Origin: DASQPR01 sp963836785
GTDB taxonomy: Bacteria > Actinomycetota > Actinomycetes > Mycobacteriales > Micromonosporaceae
Direction: 5' to 3'
NCBI GenBank assembly: GCA_963836785.1
Contig: CAWIKW010000009.1
Location: 62,001-126,000 of the forward strand
Length of the DNA stretch: 64,000 bases
The position numbers were made by a program, and so were the translations under genes. Positions 25,039 to 34,323 of the stretch are shown here, piece by piece (position 1 is the stretch's first letter; every line of letters begins with the position of its first letter). The notes under the pieces are model-generated. The model made no database searches and was not told the origin of the DNA. It saw only the letters and a list, made by a program, of their open reading frames with translations.

Positions 25039-26315
25039 AACTCCACCTCCGCTGCAGCGAGCTGCCCACACGCACCGTCGATCTCGCGCCCACGGGTGTC
25101 CCGGACCGTGGTGGCCACACCAGCCGCGCGCAGCCGGCGAACAAACTCCCGCTCCACCGGCTTCGGGCTCGCATCCCAGCGGCTGCCCGGTGTCGGATTG
25201 AGCGGGATCAGGTTCACATGCGCGAGCCGGCCGGACAATAGCGCACCCAGAAGATCCGCTCGCCAGGGCTGGTCGTTCACGTCTCTGATCATCGCGTATT
25301 CGATGGAGATACGTCGCCCGCTATGTGCGGCGTAGCGCCAAACCGCATCGAGCACCTCGGCGACTTTCCAGCGCTGGTTGACCGGAACGAGTTCGTCGCG
25401 CAGATCATCATCGGGTGCGTGCAGCGACAGCGCAAGGGTGACCGAGAGATCCTCGGCGATCATGCGCTCGATCGCCGGAACGAGCCCGACGGTCGAGACC
25501 GTGATATGCCGCTGGGAGAGGCCAAGACCCTCCGGCGCGGGCGCGGTCAGTCGGCGTACGGCATCGATCACGCGCGCGTAGTTGGCGAGCGGCTCGCCCA
25601 TCCCCATGAAAACGACGTGCGATAGCCGCGGTGGGCTGCCGGGCAGCGCGCCGCGCGCCGCGACCTCAGCGAACCAGGCGACCTGATCGACGATCTCGGC
25701 CGTGGACAGATTGCGGGTGAGCCCGGCCTGGCCGGTCGCGCAGAATGGGCACGCCATGCCGCAGCCGGCCTGGCTCGACACGCAGACCGTGACCCGGTCC
25801 GGATAGCCCATCAGCACGCTTTCGACCAGCGATCCGTCGTGCAGTCGCCACAGGTTCTTGCGAGTCGCCCCGCCATCGCACGCGAGTTCACGCACCGGTG
25901 TGAGGAGTCGCGGAAGCAGCGCCTCGGTGAGCCGGGCCCGGTCGGTTGCCGGGATGTCGGTCATCGCGTCCGGGTCGCGTACGAGGCGCCCGAAGTAATG
26001 GGTCGACAGCTGGTTGGCCCGGAAGGCAGCGCCGCCGAGCGCCTCGACGGCGGCCCGGCGCGCGGCCAAGTCGAGATCGGCGAGGTGGCGCGGTGGCATC
26101 GCGGCGCGATGCCGAGCCCGCGCATTCGGCTCCGCCTCACCGCGGACAAGTGCTACCGGCCCGGCGTCGCCGCGGGTCGCAGTGGCCGGCTCGTCGATCG
26201 TCGACGGCGGTGCCGAGGGCAGGGGCGGGAGCATCGGTAGGGCGGTCATGATGGTCCCAGTGTCCCACGCCGCCGCGGTCGGAGCCCCGGTCGACCCACC
26301 TGCGCGAGGCGTCAT
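25035..26315 (-). CDS. rlmN: 23S rRNA (adenine-2503-C2)-methyltransferase
   Basis: 426 residues from ATG 26315. Radical SAM enzyme that methylates A2503 of 23S rRNA and A37 of some tRNAs. The cluster motif is CGMACPFCATG; GMGEPLANY is the glycine-rich SAM segment, and Cys in DTRGREIDGACGQL is the C-terminal catalytic cysteine. The chosen ATG overlaps the cdsA stop (ATGA), but an internal ATG at 26249 would remove an atypical 22-residue leader, so the start is uncertain. Between cdsA and the DivIVA-domain gene in one operon. Confidence 0.93.
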   Translation of the reverse strand: MTPRAGGSTGAPTAAAWDTGTIMTALPMLPPLPSAPPSTIDEPATATRGDAGPVALVRGEAEPNARARHRAAMPPRHLADLDLAARRAAVEALGGAAFRANQLSTHYFGRLVRDPDAMTDIPATDRARLTEALLPRLLTPVRELACDGGATRKNLWRLHDGSLVESVLMGYPDRVTVCVSSQAGCGMACPFCATGQAGLTRNLSTAEIVDQVAWFAEVAARGALPGSPPRLSHVVFMGMGEPLANYARVIDAVRRLTAPAPEGLGLSQRHITVSTVGLVPAIERMIAEDLSVTLALSLHAPDDDLRDELVPVNQRWKVAEVLDAVWRYAAHSGRRISIEYAMIRDVNDQPWRADLLGALLSGRLAHVNLIPLNPTPGSRWDASPKPVEREFVRRLRAAGVATTVRDTRGREIDGACGQLAAAEVEL

Positions 26316-27940
26316 GTGGCGACGGGCGCAAACACCGCGAGCAGCACGAATGCCGTTGGAGCGGCAAACACCACGGAATCAAGTCGGTCCATCAGGCCAC
26401 CGTGCCCCGGCAGCAGGTTGCTCATGTCCTTGATCCCGAGGTCACGCTTCAACATCGATTCGGCCAGGTCTCCGAGAACCGCGGCCGCCGACACGGCCAC
26501 GCCGATGATCGCGCCCTGCCAGTACGGCTGATGCAGGAGGTAGTGGATGAGGAAGGCGCCACCCACGCCGGTGGCGACAAGCGAGCCGGCAAGGCCCTCC
26601 CATGATTTCTTCGGACTTATCGACGGTGCCATCGGATGCTTGCCGAAGAACACGCCCGCCGCATATCCGCCCGTATCGGACAACACGACCATGGCCAGGA
26701 TGCACAGCACGCGAAGATCGCCGTTGTCCGGACGAGCCAGGAGAATGCCGAAGAACAGCAGGAACGGGACGTACGCGGCAATCAGGGTGGCCGCCGAGAT
26801 GTCGCGGGCGAAGCCGGCCGGGCCACTCGACAGTCGCCACACGATCACCGCGAGGATCGTCACCAGCAGCCCGAGCACCAGCGACTCCACCCCGCCGAAA
26901 TACGCCAGTGGCGCCATCACCAGGCATCCGCCGATGAGCGGCACGAGCGGTGGTTCGGCGCGCGAAACGGACGCGGCAGCGGTCGTCTGGCCGGCCGCGG
27001 GCGGCGGAACGGTTGCCCTCCGGCCCGGGAGCGCGAACGCGTGCACCATCTCCCAGACGCCGACGCACGCCCCGACCGCAAGCACGGCGACGAACGCGGG
27101 GCGCCACAAGAACAGCGATCCGAGGACGATCCCGGCCAGCAGCACGCCGACACCGATCGCCTTCGGAAGGTTCCGGCCCGCGCGGCCCACCTTGGGAGGA
27201 TCGCCGCCGGGCCCGGCCTCCGGCATAGCTGCCGAGGGCGGTGCGGCTGCGTCGGCCGGTCGCCCGTTTGCGTGCGATCCGTTGGTACGGGACTGGCCCA
27301 GGCCCAGGTCGAGCGATGTGATGTCGGCGGCGTCGGACTGCCGCGGGCCGTTCGGCTCGGTTCCCGGTCGTAATCCGTCGGGTCGGTCGCCCGCTGGTCG
27401 GGCGCGGTCCGGCCATGGACTGCCCGGTTGCCGACTATCCGGTCGTGGGCCGTCCGGTCGGGGGCCGTCCCGACGTACGTGGCCCGGCCGTGGGTCGTCC
27501 GGACGCGCGTTGCCCGGGCGGGGACCTTCGAGTTGTGGCACGGGTCGGGTCGGTCCATCGAGCGCGCGCTGACCGGGACGGTTCACCGGCGGCGGCGCGG
27601 CAGCGGGCGGCGGCGCGGCAGCGGGCGGCGGCGCGGCGGCGGGCGGCGGCGCGAGCCGCCACGACGGATCGACGGGGACCGGAGCGGTCGCACCGGCCTT
27701 CGGGCGCCCGGCTCTCGGCATCTCGCCGGTGGGCGGGCCGGCGTCGCCGCGACTACGCCGACGGGGTTGTCCGTTCGGCTCGGGACCGTACATCGGCTGA
27801 GCCGACACGCCATCGCCGTACGTGAACCCGTACGAGTCCTCGTCGCGAGCGTCGTCGTACGCGTCGGGCGCGGCATCGGCATGCCGCGCCCGGTGGCGTC
27901 CCCGACGTACGTCGCGATCGGCGGTGGGATCGTAGGCCAT
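26312..27940 (-). CDS. cdsA: Phosphatidate cytidylyltransferase with long disordered N-terminus
   Basis: 542 residues. Residues 280-542 are the polytopic CDP-diacylglycerol synthase, ending with the family signature (SPKKSWEGLAGSLVATG and KRDLGIKDMSNLLPGHGG.MDRLDS). The first 260 residues are low complexity: acidic/Arg-rich, then four PPPAAA repeats, then RPD/GPRP repeats. Such extensions occur in actinobacterial CdsA but this one is long. It makes CDP-DAG for phospholipids in the inner membrane. ATG 27940 overlaps the frr stop by one base (TGATG). Confidence 0.92.
   Translation of the reverse strand: MAYDPTADRDVRRGRHRARHADAAPDAYDDARDEDSYGFTYGDGVSAQPMYGPEPNGQPRRRSRGDAGPPTGEMPRAGRPKAGATAPVPVDPSWRLAPPPAAAPPPAAAPPPAAAPPPVNRPGQRALDGPTRPVPQLEGPRPGNARPDDPRPGHVRRDGPRPDGPRPDSRQPGSPWPDRARPAGDRPDGLRPGTEPNGPRQSDAADITSLDLGLGQSRTNGSHANGRPADAAAPPSAAMPEAGPGGDPPKVGRAGRNLPKAIGVGVLLAGIVLGSLFLWRPAFVAVLAVGACVGVWEMVHAFALPGRRATVPPPAAGQTTAAASVSRAEPPLVPLIGGCLVMAPLAYFGGVESLVLGLLVTILAVIVWRLSSGPAGFARDISAATLIAAYVPFLLFFGILLARPDNGDLRVLCILAMVVLSDTGGYAAGVFFGKHPMAPSISPKKSWEGLAGSLVATGVGGAFLIHYLLHQPYWQGAIIGVAVSAAAVLGDLAESMLKRDLGIKDMSNLLPGHGGLMDRLDSVVFAAPTAFVLLAVFAPVAT
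27588..27659. repeat. 18-bp tandem repeat, four copies, inside cdsA
   Basis: Four contiguous 18-bp units (27588, 27606, 27624, 27642), the last diverged, encode PPPAAA repeats in the CdsA N-terminal extension. Unit length is a multiple of three, so copy-number change would keep the frame. Confidence 0.8.
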
Positions 27941-28497
27941 CAGACCTCGAGCAACTCAGCTTCCTTGTGCTTGATGATCTCGTCGAGATGCGCCACGTAC
28001 TTGTGCGTCAGCTCGTCGAGTTCCTTCTCGGCCCGCCGGCCGTCGTCCTCGCCGGCCTCGCCGTCCTTGACGATCCGGTCCAGCTCTTCCTTGGCCTTGC
28101 GGCGGACGTTGCGGACGGCGACTTTGGCATCTTCGCCCTTCGATCGAGCGACCTTCACCATGTCCCGACGCCGTTCCTCGGTCATCTGAGGAAGGTTGAT
28201 GCGCAGTTGGGTGCCTTCGTTGTTGGGGTTCACCCCGAGATCGGAATCGCGGACGGCCTTTTCCATCGCGGCGATCTGCCCGGTGTCGTACGGCTTGATG
28301 ATCGCCATCCGGGGCTCCGGGATCGCGATCGATGCCATCTGCGTGAGGGGGGTTGGCGATCCGTAGTAGTCGATGATGATCTTGGCAAACATGCCCGGGG
28401 TAGCTCGACCGGTGCGGATCGTCGCGAAGTCTTCCTTCGCGAACTCGACCGCCCGCTCCATCTTCTCCTCGGCCTCGAGGAGGGTGTCGTCGATCAC
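27940..28497 (-). CDS. frr: Ribosome recycling factor
   Basis: 185 residues, the normal length. Together with EF-G it splits post-termination ribosomes. Typical motifs: RTGRATPGMF near residues 28-37, GVNPNNEGTQLRINLPQMTEERR in the middle and the C-terminal helix ending LDEIIKHKEAELLEV. GTG 28497 has AAGGAG 7-8 nt upstream. The 196 bp between it and pyrH hold no gene. Confidence 0.96.
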   Translation of the reverse strand: MIDDTLLEAEEKMERAVEFAKEDFATIRTGRATPGMFAKIIIDYYGSPTPLTQMASIAIPEPRMAIIKPYDTGQIAAMEKAVRDSDLGVNPNNEGTQLRINLPQMTEERRRDMVKVARSKGEDAKVAVRNVRRKAKEELDRIVKDGEAGEDDGRRAEKELDELTHKYVAHLDEIIKHKEAELLEV

Positions 28498-28693
28498 GTG
28501 CTGTCTCCTTCACACTCCGTGCCCACGTCGTTGTCGGCCGGGCGGTCCGACCCTCTCGTTCGCCGCGGCGCCCGCCGCATCGCGAGGGCTCGCGCCATGA
28601 CGCCCGCGGCCCAGAGACGGCGGCTGTGTCGCGCTCCGACGGCCGCCGCCGCGGTGCGCGGGTCGCCCGGCGGTGCCGGCGGTCGCCCGATGT

Positions 28694-29449
28694 TCAGTTC
28701 GCGGTGATCAGGGTGCCGATCTGTTCGCCGCTGATGGCACGGACGAGGGTGTCCGGCCCATCCGAACCGAACACGAGCATCGGCAGCTTGTTGTCGCGGC
28801 AGAGGGCGAGCGCTGCCGTGTCCATGACCCGAAGGTCACCACCGATGGCATCATCGAACGTCACCGTATCCAGCTTACGGGCGGTTGGGTCGGTACGCGG
28901 ATCGGCGGTGTATACGCCATCGACGCCGTTCTTGCTCATCAGCACGATGTCGGCGTGGATTTCTAGTGCACGCTGGGCGGCGACGGTGTCGGTCGAGAAG
29001 TACGGCATACCGGCACCGGCGCCGAAGATCACCACGCGGCCCTTTTCCAGGTGCCGGATGGCCCGCCGGGGAATGTACGGCTCCGCGACCTGCGCCATGT
29101 TGATCGCGGTCTGTACGCGCGTCTCGATGCCGATCTTCTCCAGGAAGTCCTGCAGCGCGAGGCAATTCATCACGGTTGCGAGCATGCCCATGTAGTCGGC
29201 GCGCGGTCGGTCCATCCCCCGGCGCTGCAATTCGGCACCGCGGAAGAAGTTGCCACCACCGACGACGACGGCCACCTGCACGCCCTGGCGCACGACGCGC
29301 GCGATCTGCCGGGAGATCTGCTGGACAACATCGGGGTCGACGCCGATGGAACCGCCACCGAAGACCTCACCGGACAGCTTGAGCACGACACGGCGAGGCC
29401 GGTCCCCCGACCTTGTTATCGGTGCCGCCTGCGCTGCCGTACTGCTCAT
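28694..29449 (-). CDS. pyrH: UMP kinase
   Basis: 251 residues. Bacterial hexameric UMP kinase of the amino-acid kinase fold: KLSGEVFGG at the N-terminus (phosphate binding), VVVGGGNFFRG, and MGMLATVMNCLALQD. It makes UDP from UMP. ATG 29449 is chosen because GGGAGG lies 5-6 nt upstream; a longer in-frame extension to 29506 lacks a ribosome-binding site. Confidence 0.95.
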   Translation of the reverse strand: MSSTAAQAAPITRSGDRPRRVVLKLSGEVFGGGSIGVDPDVVQQISRQIARVVRQGVQVAVVVGGGNFFRGAELQRRGMDRPRADYMGMLATVMNCLALQDFLEKIGIETRVQTAINMAQVAEPYIPRRAIRHLEKGRVVIFGAGAGMPYFSTDTVAAQRALEIHADIVLMSKNGVDGVYTADPRTDPTARKLDTVTFDDAIGGDLRVMDTAALALCRDNKLPMLVFGSDGPDTLVRAISGEQIGTLITAN

Positions 29450-29640
29450 CGCACCTCCCGGTGATGATCGCGAACCCGTGTGATGGCGGGTACCTAAATG
29501 TGCCATGCCGGCCGCACACCCGCAGCGGCACCCACCCGGTTGCGGCCGCCACCGCGGGATACAACCGTCGAAACAACCGCAAAGTCACCAGGAATGGGCA
29601 CGATGGCCGGGCCTCGAAAGCAAACGACCGGCCCCCGAAA

Positions 29641-29694
29641 GCAGACGAGCAGGGCCCGGACAGCAGACGAGCAGGGCCCGGACAGCAGACGAGG
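29641..29694. repeat. 22-bp tandem repeat, 2.4 copies, between tsf and pyrH
   Basis: Two identical 22-bp units (29641-29662 and 29663-29684) plus a 9-bp partial copy; the unit contains GGGCCCGGAC. A diverged copy may lie just upstream (29617-29640). It sits about 50 bp beyond the tsf stop, in the 296-bp gap before pyrH, which holds no gene. Confidence 0.8.
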
Positions 29695-29745
29695 AGGCCG
29701 CGGCGATGTACGCCAGCGACCTCCTCGCTCCGTTGCTGTGGCCCG

Positions 29746-30579
29746 TCAGGCCTGGCCGACCTCGAAGCGGGCGAACGTCTTGACCGTCAGCCCGGTCTCG
29801 GTCAGCACCTGCTTGACCGACTTCTTCTGATCCTGCACCGAAGCCTGCTCCAGCAGGACGAAGTCCTTGAAGTAGGCGTTGACGCGACCGTCGACGATCC
29901 GGGACAGCGCGGCTTCGGGCTTGCCCTCGGCCTTCGCGGTCTCCTCGGCGACCCGGCGCTCGGTCTCGATCACGTCGGCCGGCACCTCGTCCCGCGTGAC
30001 GTACTTCGGTCGCATCGCGGCGACCTGCATCGCGATGCTACGGGCGTCGTCCAGCGAGGCCTCGTCCGATTCCTTCCCGCCGTACGCGATCATGACACCC
30101 ACCTGTGGCGGCAGGTCCGCGGCCTTGCGGTGCAGGTAAACGGCCACCGGGCCGTCCAGCACGGCGAACCGGTTGACGACCAGCTTCTCGCCGATCTTCG
30201 CCGACTGCTCCTCGACCGTGGCGGCCACCGTACGGCCGTCGGGGAGCGTTGAGGCCAGCAGCGCGTCTACGTCGGTCGGCTTGGTCGCCGCGACGTGCTC
30301 GACGATCTGCTGGGCGAGCGCGATGAAGTCCTCGTTCTTCGCCACGAAGTCGGTCTCGCAGTTCAGTTCGAGCAGCGCGTTGCCGGAGTGGGCGACAAGA
30401 CCGTTGGCGGCCGTACGCCCGGCTCGCTTGTTGACATCCTTGGCGCCCTTGACGCGGAGGATCTCCACGGCCTTGTCGAAGTCGCCGTCCGCCTCCACGA
30501 GCGCGTTCTTGCAGTCCATCATCCCGGAGCCGGTGAGCTCCCGGAGCTTCTTGACGTCCGCAGCGGTGTAGTTCGCCAT
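29746..30579 (-). CDS. tsf: Elongation factor Ts
   Basis: 277 residues. Nucleotide exchange factor for EF-Tu. The N-terminal UBA-like module (MANYTAADVKKLRELTGSGMMDCK) and the exchange motif CETDFVAKNEDF near residue 80 are clear; the C-terminal TVKTFARFEVGQA is typical. Follows rpsB in the same direction with a 245-bp gap. Confidence 0.96.
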   Translation of the reverse strand: MANYTAADVKKLRELTGSGMMDCKNALVEADGDFDKAVEILRVKGAKDVNKRAGRTAANGLVAHSGNALLELNCETDFVAKNEDFIALAQQIVEHVAATKPTDVDALLASTLPDGRTVAATVEEQSAKIGEKLVVNRFAVLDGPVAVYLHRKAADLPPQVGVMIAYGGKESDEASLDDARSIAMQVAAMRPKYVTRDEVPADVIETERRVAEETAKAEGKPEAALSRIVDGRVNAYFKDFVLLEQASVQDQKKSVKQVLTETGLTVKTFARFEVGQA

Positions 30580-30824
30580 CTCGTCTCTCTTAGTGATTTC
30601 GATCGATCATGTCGATGGAAAGTCGTGATAATTCGGCCGGCTGTCCAACCGCCGTACCCGTCTATCTATTCCAAAGCCCGCCCACGACGAACCTCAAGCC
30701 AACTACAAGGCTCGCAGCTCGCCGTGCACCGTGGACCCGTCACCCAGCCAGGTTTCCGGCCGGGCCGCCCACGTCGGGATCAAGCCTGACCGCCCAGAGT
30801 GGTCGAGGCAGCCGGAACCCTAAA

Positions 30825-31640
30825 TCAGGACTCGGAAGCAGCCGGAGCTTCGCCAGCACCAGCGGGAGCGAGCAACTCCTGCTCCCACTCGGCCAGCGGC
30901 TCGTCGGTGCCGACCGTGCCCGGCTCGGGCTTGTCGTCGCCGCGGCTCTTGCCGGAACGGGCGATCAGACCGGCCGCCACCGCGTCGGCGATGACCCGGG
31001 TAAGCAGCGCGGCCGAGCGGATCGCGTCGTCGTTGCCCGGGATCGGGAAATCGACCTCGTCCGGGTCGCAGTTCGTGTCCAGCACCGCGATGACCGGGAT
31101 GCCGAGCTTGCGCGCCTCGTCGACGGCGATGTGCTCCTTCTTGGTGTCGACGATCCATACCGCGGCCGGCGTCTTCTGCATGTCGCGCAGGCCGCCGAGC
31201 GTACGGGTGAGCTTGATCTTCTCGCGCGACAGCTGCAGGGTTTCCTTCTTGGTGTAGCCCTGTGCGGTGCCGGTCAGCTCGAGCGACTCCAGCTCCTTCA
31301 TGCGCTGCAGCCGCTTGTGCACGGTCTGGAAGTTGGTCAACATGCCGCCGAGCCAGCGGTGGTTGACGTAGGGCATGCCCACGCGGGATGCCTGTTCGGC
31401 GATCGCCTCTTGGGCCTGCTTCTTCGTGCCGACGAACAGCACGCTGCCGCCGGCGGCGACGGTGTTCTTGACGAACTCGTACGTCTTCTCGATGTAGTCG
31501 AGGCTCTGGCGCAGGTCGATGATGTAGATGCCGTTGCGCTCGGCAAAGATGAAGCGCTTCATCTTGGGGTTCCAGCGCCGGGTCTGGTGCCCGAAATGGA
31601 CACCGCTCTCCAGCAGCTGCCGCATGGTTACGACGGCCAT
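30825..31640 (-). CDS. rpsB: 30S ribosomal protein S2
   Basis: 271 residues. uS2 motifs: MRQLLESGVHFGHQTRRWNPKM at the N-terminus, VNHRWLGGMLTNFQTV, and DTNCDPDEVDFPIPGNDDA. The C-terminal 40 residues are an acidic, Ala/Glu/Pro-rich actinobacterial tail. It heads the rpsB-tsf pair; the 285-bp upstream gap should hold the promoter but I see no convincing consensus. Confidence 0.97.
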   Translation of the reverse strand: MAVVTMRQLLESGVHFGHQTRRWNPKMKRFIFAERNGIYIIDLRQSLDYIEKTYEFVKNTVAAGGSVLFVGTKKQAQEAIAEQASRVGMPYVNHRWLGGMLTNFQTVHKRLQRMKELESLELTGTAQGYTKKETLQLSREKIKLTRTLGGLRDMQKTPAAVWIVDTKKEHIAVDEARKLGIPVIAVLDTNCDPDEVDFPIPGNDDAIRSAALLTRVIADAVAAGLIARSGKSRGDDKPEPGTVGTDEPLAEWEQELLAPAGAGEAPAASES

Positions 31641-31886
31641 GTCTGTCTGATACTCCCTGGTCCTGGTTGTCCGGCCGGCCGGTCGGCCCGCCGCCTAGCG
31701 CCCGATGCCGGCCGAGGACCCGACACAAGATCGAGACCAGGACGACCGCCGTGTGATCCGTGATGTCCGCATTCGAGGACGTCGTCGGGTCGAGGGCGCG
31801 CGAAGTCGACCACCTCACGGTGGCCGCGATACCCAAGTGTACGCGTTAAGCCCGGTGGGCCCGAATCGGTCCGGACGTCAGCCGGG

Positions 31887-31952
31887 TCAGGCCGCCGGGC
31901 CGGCGGCGATGATCCGTCGCCCGGATCAGGCCGCCAGGCCGGCGGCGACGAT
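31887..31952. repeat. 39-bp-period duplication of a gene's last codons and stop
   Basis: Blocks starting at 31887 and 31926 share 27 positions with two or three mismatches. The 31926 copy is the final codons and TGA of the upstream membrane-protein gene; the other copy repeats them just beyond the stop, including a second in-phase TGA. Confidence 0.7.
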
Positions 31953-32975
31953 GAGGATGAGGCCGATCGGCAGGTATGCCAGCGGTGTCCGTAGCCAGGC
32001 CCGGCCCACATTCGGACCGCCCGCGATGGCCGCTCCCGTCGCGAGGCCATAGAGCCCCAACGCGATCATGGGCACGCCACACAGCGCGAACACGCCAGCG
32101 AGAACGCCGCCGACGTTGGTCGGATGAGCGGTGACCGAGTCGATCAGGACCTTGACCAGTATCAGGACCTCGACCACGACCGCCACGGTGCCGAGAAGGC
32201 CGGCGACCCCGGACCGACGGGCCCGGTAGGCCTCCTTCGGCGCTCCGCCGAGCGTTGAACCCGGCATCGCAGAGGCCGGAATCGCCTGCGTGGGGGTAGA
32301 GCCGGCCTGGTAGACGGTGGACGAGGGCGAGCCAAGCAGGGGCGCTATCGACGCCGGTGACCCCGGTGCCGACGGCGACGACACCGGCGGGCCCGACGCC
32401 GGCCCGGCCGGATTCGGGCCGGTGGGCATCGCGTTTCCGGGCACGCCGGGCGCGAGGAGACCAGGCGCGGCCGAGCCGGGGGCGAGCGACGCGGACGGGA
32501 GACCACCGGGCGGAGAGCCGAGGTCACCCGGGTCGGCAGGGCGGCGCAACGCGCCCCGGTCGAGCATCTCGGTGCGATAGCGCGGCGACTCCTCGCGCGT
32601 CTGGTCGACCTCATCTTCCGGAAGTTCGAGGCCAGAGCGCATGCCCCGGCGGCCGGACCGGGTCGCGCGTTCGTCGTCACCGTTTCGGTCCGGCCGACCA
32701 CCGTCGCCGTCGTGGCGCTGATCCGGCACCTCGAAGGAGTGCTCACCCGAGTCACCGCCGGGGTAGCCGCCGACGTACGCATCGCGGTAGCGCTGATCGT
32801 CGCCGTACCGGGCGTCGTCCGCGTACGGCTGGTCGTCGCGCCGGGCGTCCTCACCGTAACGGGCGTCGTCCGGGTATCGGTCGCCGTAGCGCGGGTCCCG
32901 TTGCCCGCGCGGCATCTCGTCGCGTTCGTTGTACCAGGGCGGAGGTTCCGTCGAGTACGGCCGTTGTGCGTCCAC
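31926..32975 (-). CDS. Membrane protein with long charged/Pro-rich cytoplasmic region, unknown function
   Basis: 349 residues. The first 230 are low complexity: repeats of Tyr-Gly-Asp/Asp-Ala-Arg (DDARYGEDARRDDQPYADDARYG) and then Pro/Gly/Ser-rich sequence. Three transmembrane helices follow (AGLLGTVAVVVEVLILVKVLI; VLAGVFALCGVPMIALGLYGL; PLAYLPIGLILIVAAGLAA). I do not recognise the family. GTG 32975 is the most plausible start, though its Shine-Dalgarno is weak. Same strand as rpsB, 285 bp upstream of it. Confidence 0.65.
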   Translation of the reverse strand: MDAQRPYSTEPPPWYNERDEMPRGQRDPRYGDRYPDDARYGEDARRDDQPYADDARYGDDQRYRDAYVGGYPGGDSGEHSFEVPDQRHDGDGGRPDRNGDDERATRSGRRGMRSGLELPEDEVDQTREESPRYRTEMLDRGALRRPADPGDLGSPPGGLPSASLAPGSAAPGLLAPGVPGNAMPTGPNPAGPASGPPVSSPSAPGSPASIAPLLGSPSSTVYQAGSTPTQAIPASAMPGSTLGGAPKEAYRARRSGVAGLLGTVAVVVEVLILVKVLIDSVTAHPTNVGGVLAGVFALCGVPMIALGLYGLATGAAIAGGPNVGRAWLRTPLAYLPIGLILIVAAGLAA

Positions 32976-33141
32976 GATTTCTGACCGTAGGCGACCCGGC
33001 ACCCCGGCCGCCAGCGCAAGGGCCGGGTTGTGGCGGTTTGTCGGCCGAACCCGGCCGGCCGGTCGGCGCGTGCGGTGACACCTGCCGCCGATGTGATCGC
33101 CGTCGCTGTGCGCCGGGTCCCACCAGCGGACGATCGCGCAC

Positions 33142-34323
33142 ATGACCGATCGGTATCCACCCGCGGCATCCGACTCTCGGGCCACCGACGCGATCGCAGC
33201 AAGCTTTCTGCGCACCGCCGATGCCGAGTTCGCCGCCGAGTCGCCGCTCTACGATCGGCTCGCTCGCGCCGTCGCGGAACGGCCCGATCTGTCCGAACCG
33301 CTGCTTGCGGCGCCGCGGACCCAGCGGCGGGCCCTGCTCTACTTCGCCGCCATCGGCTTTCTCCTGCGCACCGTCGATCCAGATCACCCGCTTTCCGGCT
33401 GGTACGCCACGCTCGGCGGCACGCGTACCGCCGGCGACGGCGACCCGGTCGCGGCACTAGTCGATTTCGTCGCCACGCACCGGGCCGAGATCGCCGCGCT
33501 GTGCGCGCGCAAGATCACTCAGACGAACGAAGTCAACCGGGCCGCGCTGCTCCGGCCGGCCTGGGGTCGGGCGGCGCAGATCGCGTCGGCGATGCGGCGC
33601 CCTGAGCTGGCGATCATCGAACTCGGTGCGAGCGCCGGGCTCCTCCTCGCGACCGACCGCTATGCGATCCGCTATCACCAGGGCCGGTCGGAGCGCACCT
33701 ACGGCGAGGGCAGCCTCATGATCGACAGCGACCTTCGGGACAGTGGTGGCGGCTGGCCCGACCACGCCGCGACGGCGGTGCCGGTGGCGTCCCGTACCGG
33801 CATCGATCTGGAACCGATCGGGCCCGGCGACCATGACGGCGCGGCCTGGCTGCATGCATGCGTCTGGCCGGAGCACACCGAGCGCGACGCGCGGTTGGAC
33901 CTGGCACTCGCGGCGGTCGCGGATCTCGCACCGACCATGATCGCGGCCGACATGCGCACCGGGCTGCGGGCGGCGCTGGCCGAGATCCCGCACGACGTCA
34001 CGCCGTGCGTTCAGACGTCGCACGCGATCGTCTACCTCGATGCCGCCGGACGTGGCGAGTTGGTGCGGGCACTCGCATCGCTCGGCGCGGAACGCGACAT
34101 GATCGTGGTCATGAACGAGCCATCGGCACTGCATATGTGGACCGCGCCGATACCGCGGCCGGACGCGGGCGTCACGACGCATGTCACGGCCGTGGCCTGG
34201 CGCGGCGGCACGGCCACCGTCGAGGTGCTGGCCGAGGGCGACCCGCACGGTCGCTGGCTGCGCTACGAGCCCAGGGGGTACGCCTACGCTCCGCCGGCGC
34301 TGTCCGGGGCGAGCGATGTCTGA
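33142..34323 (+). CDS. DUF2332 family protein
   Basis: 393 residues. The sequence fits actinobacterial DUF2332 proteins: FLLRTVDPDHPLSGWYATLGG near residue 75, IIELGASAGLLLATDRYAIRY near 165 (a SAM-methyltransferase-like glycine motif), and HAIVYLDAAGRGELVRAL. Function unknown; the E-L-G-A-S-A-G-L segment makes a methyltransferase fold possible. ATG 33142 lies divergent from the rpsB-side membrane protein. It overlaps the next gene by 8 bp. Confidence 0.8.
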   Translation: MTDRYPPAASDSRATDAIAASFLRTADAEFAAESPLYDRLARAVAERPDLSEPLLAAPRTQRRALLYFAAIGFLLRTVDPDHPLSGWYATLGGTRTAGDGDPVAALVDFVATHRAEIAALCARKITQTNEVNRAALLRPAWGRAAQIASAMRRPELAIIELGASAGLLLATDRYAIRYHQGRSERTYGEGSLMIDSDLRDSGGGWPDHAATAVPVASRTGIDLEPIGPGDHDGAAWLHACVWPEHTERDARLDLALAAVADLAPTMIAADMRTGLRAALAEIPHDVTPCVQTSHAIVYLDAAGRGELVRALASLGAERDMIVVMNEPSALHMWTAPIPRPDAGVTTHVTAVAWRGGTATVEVLAEGDPHGRWLRYEPRGYAYAPPALSGASDV

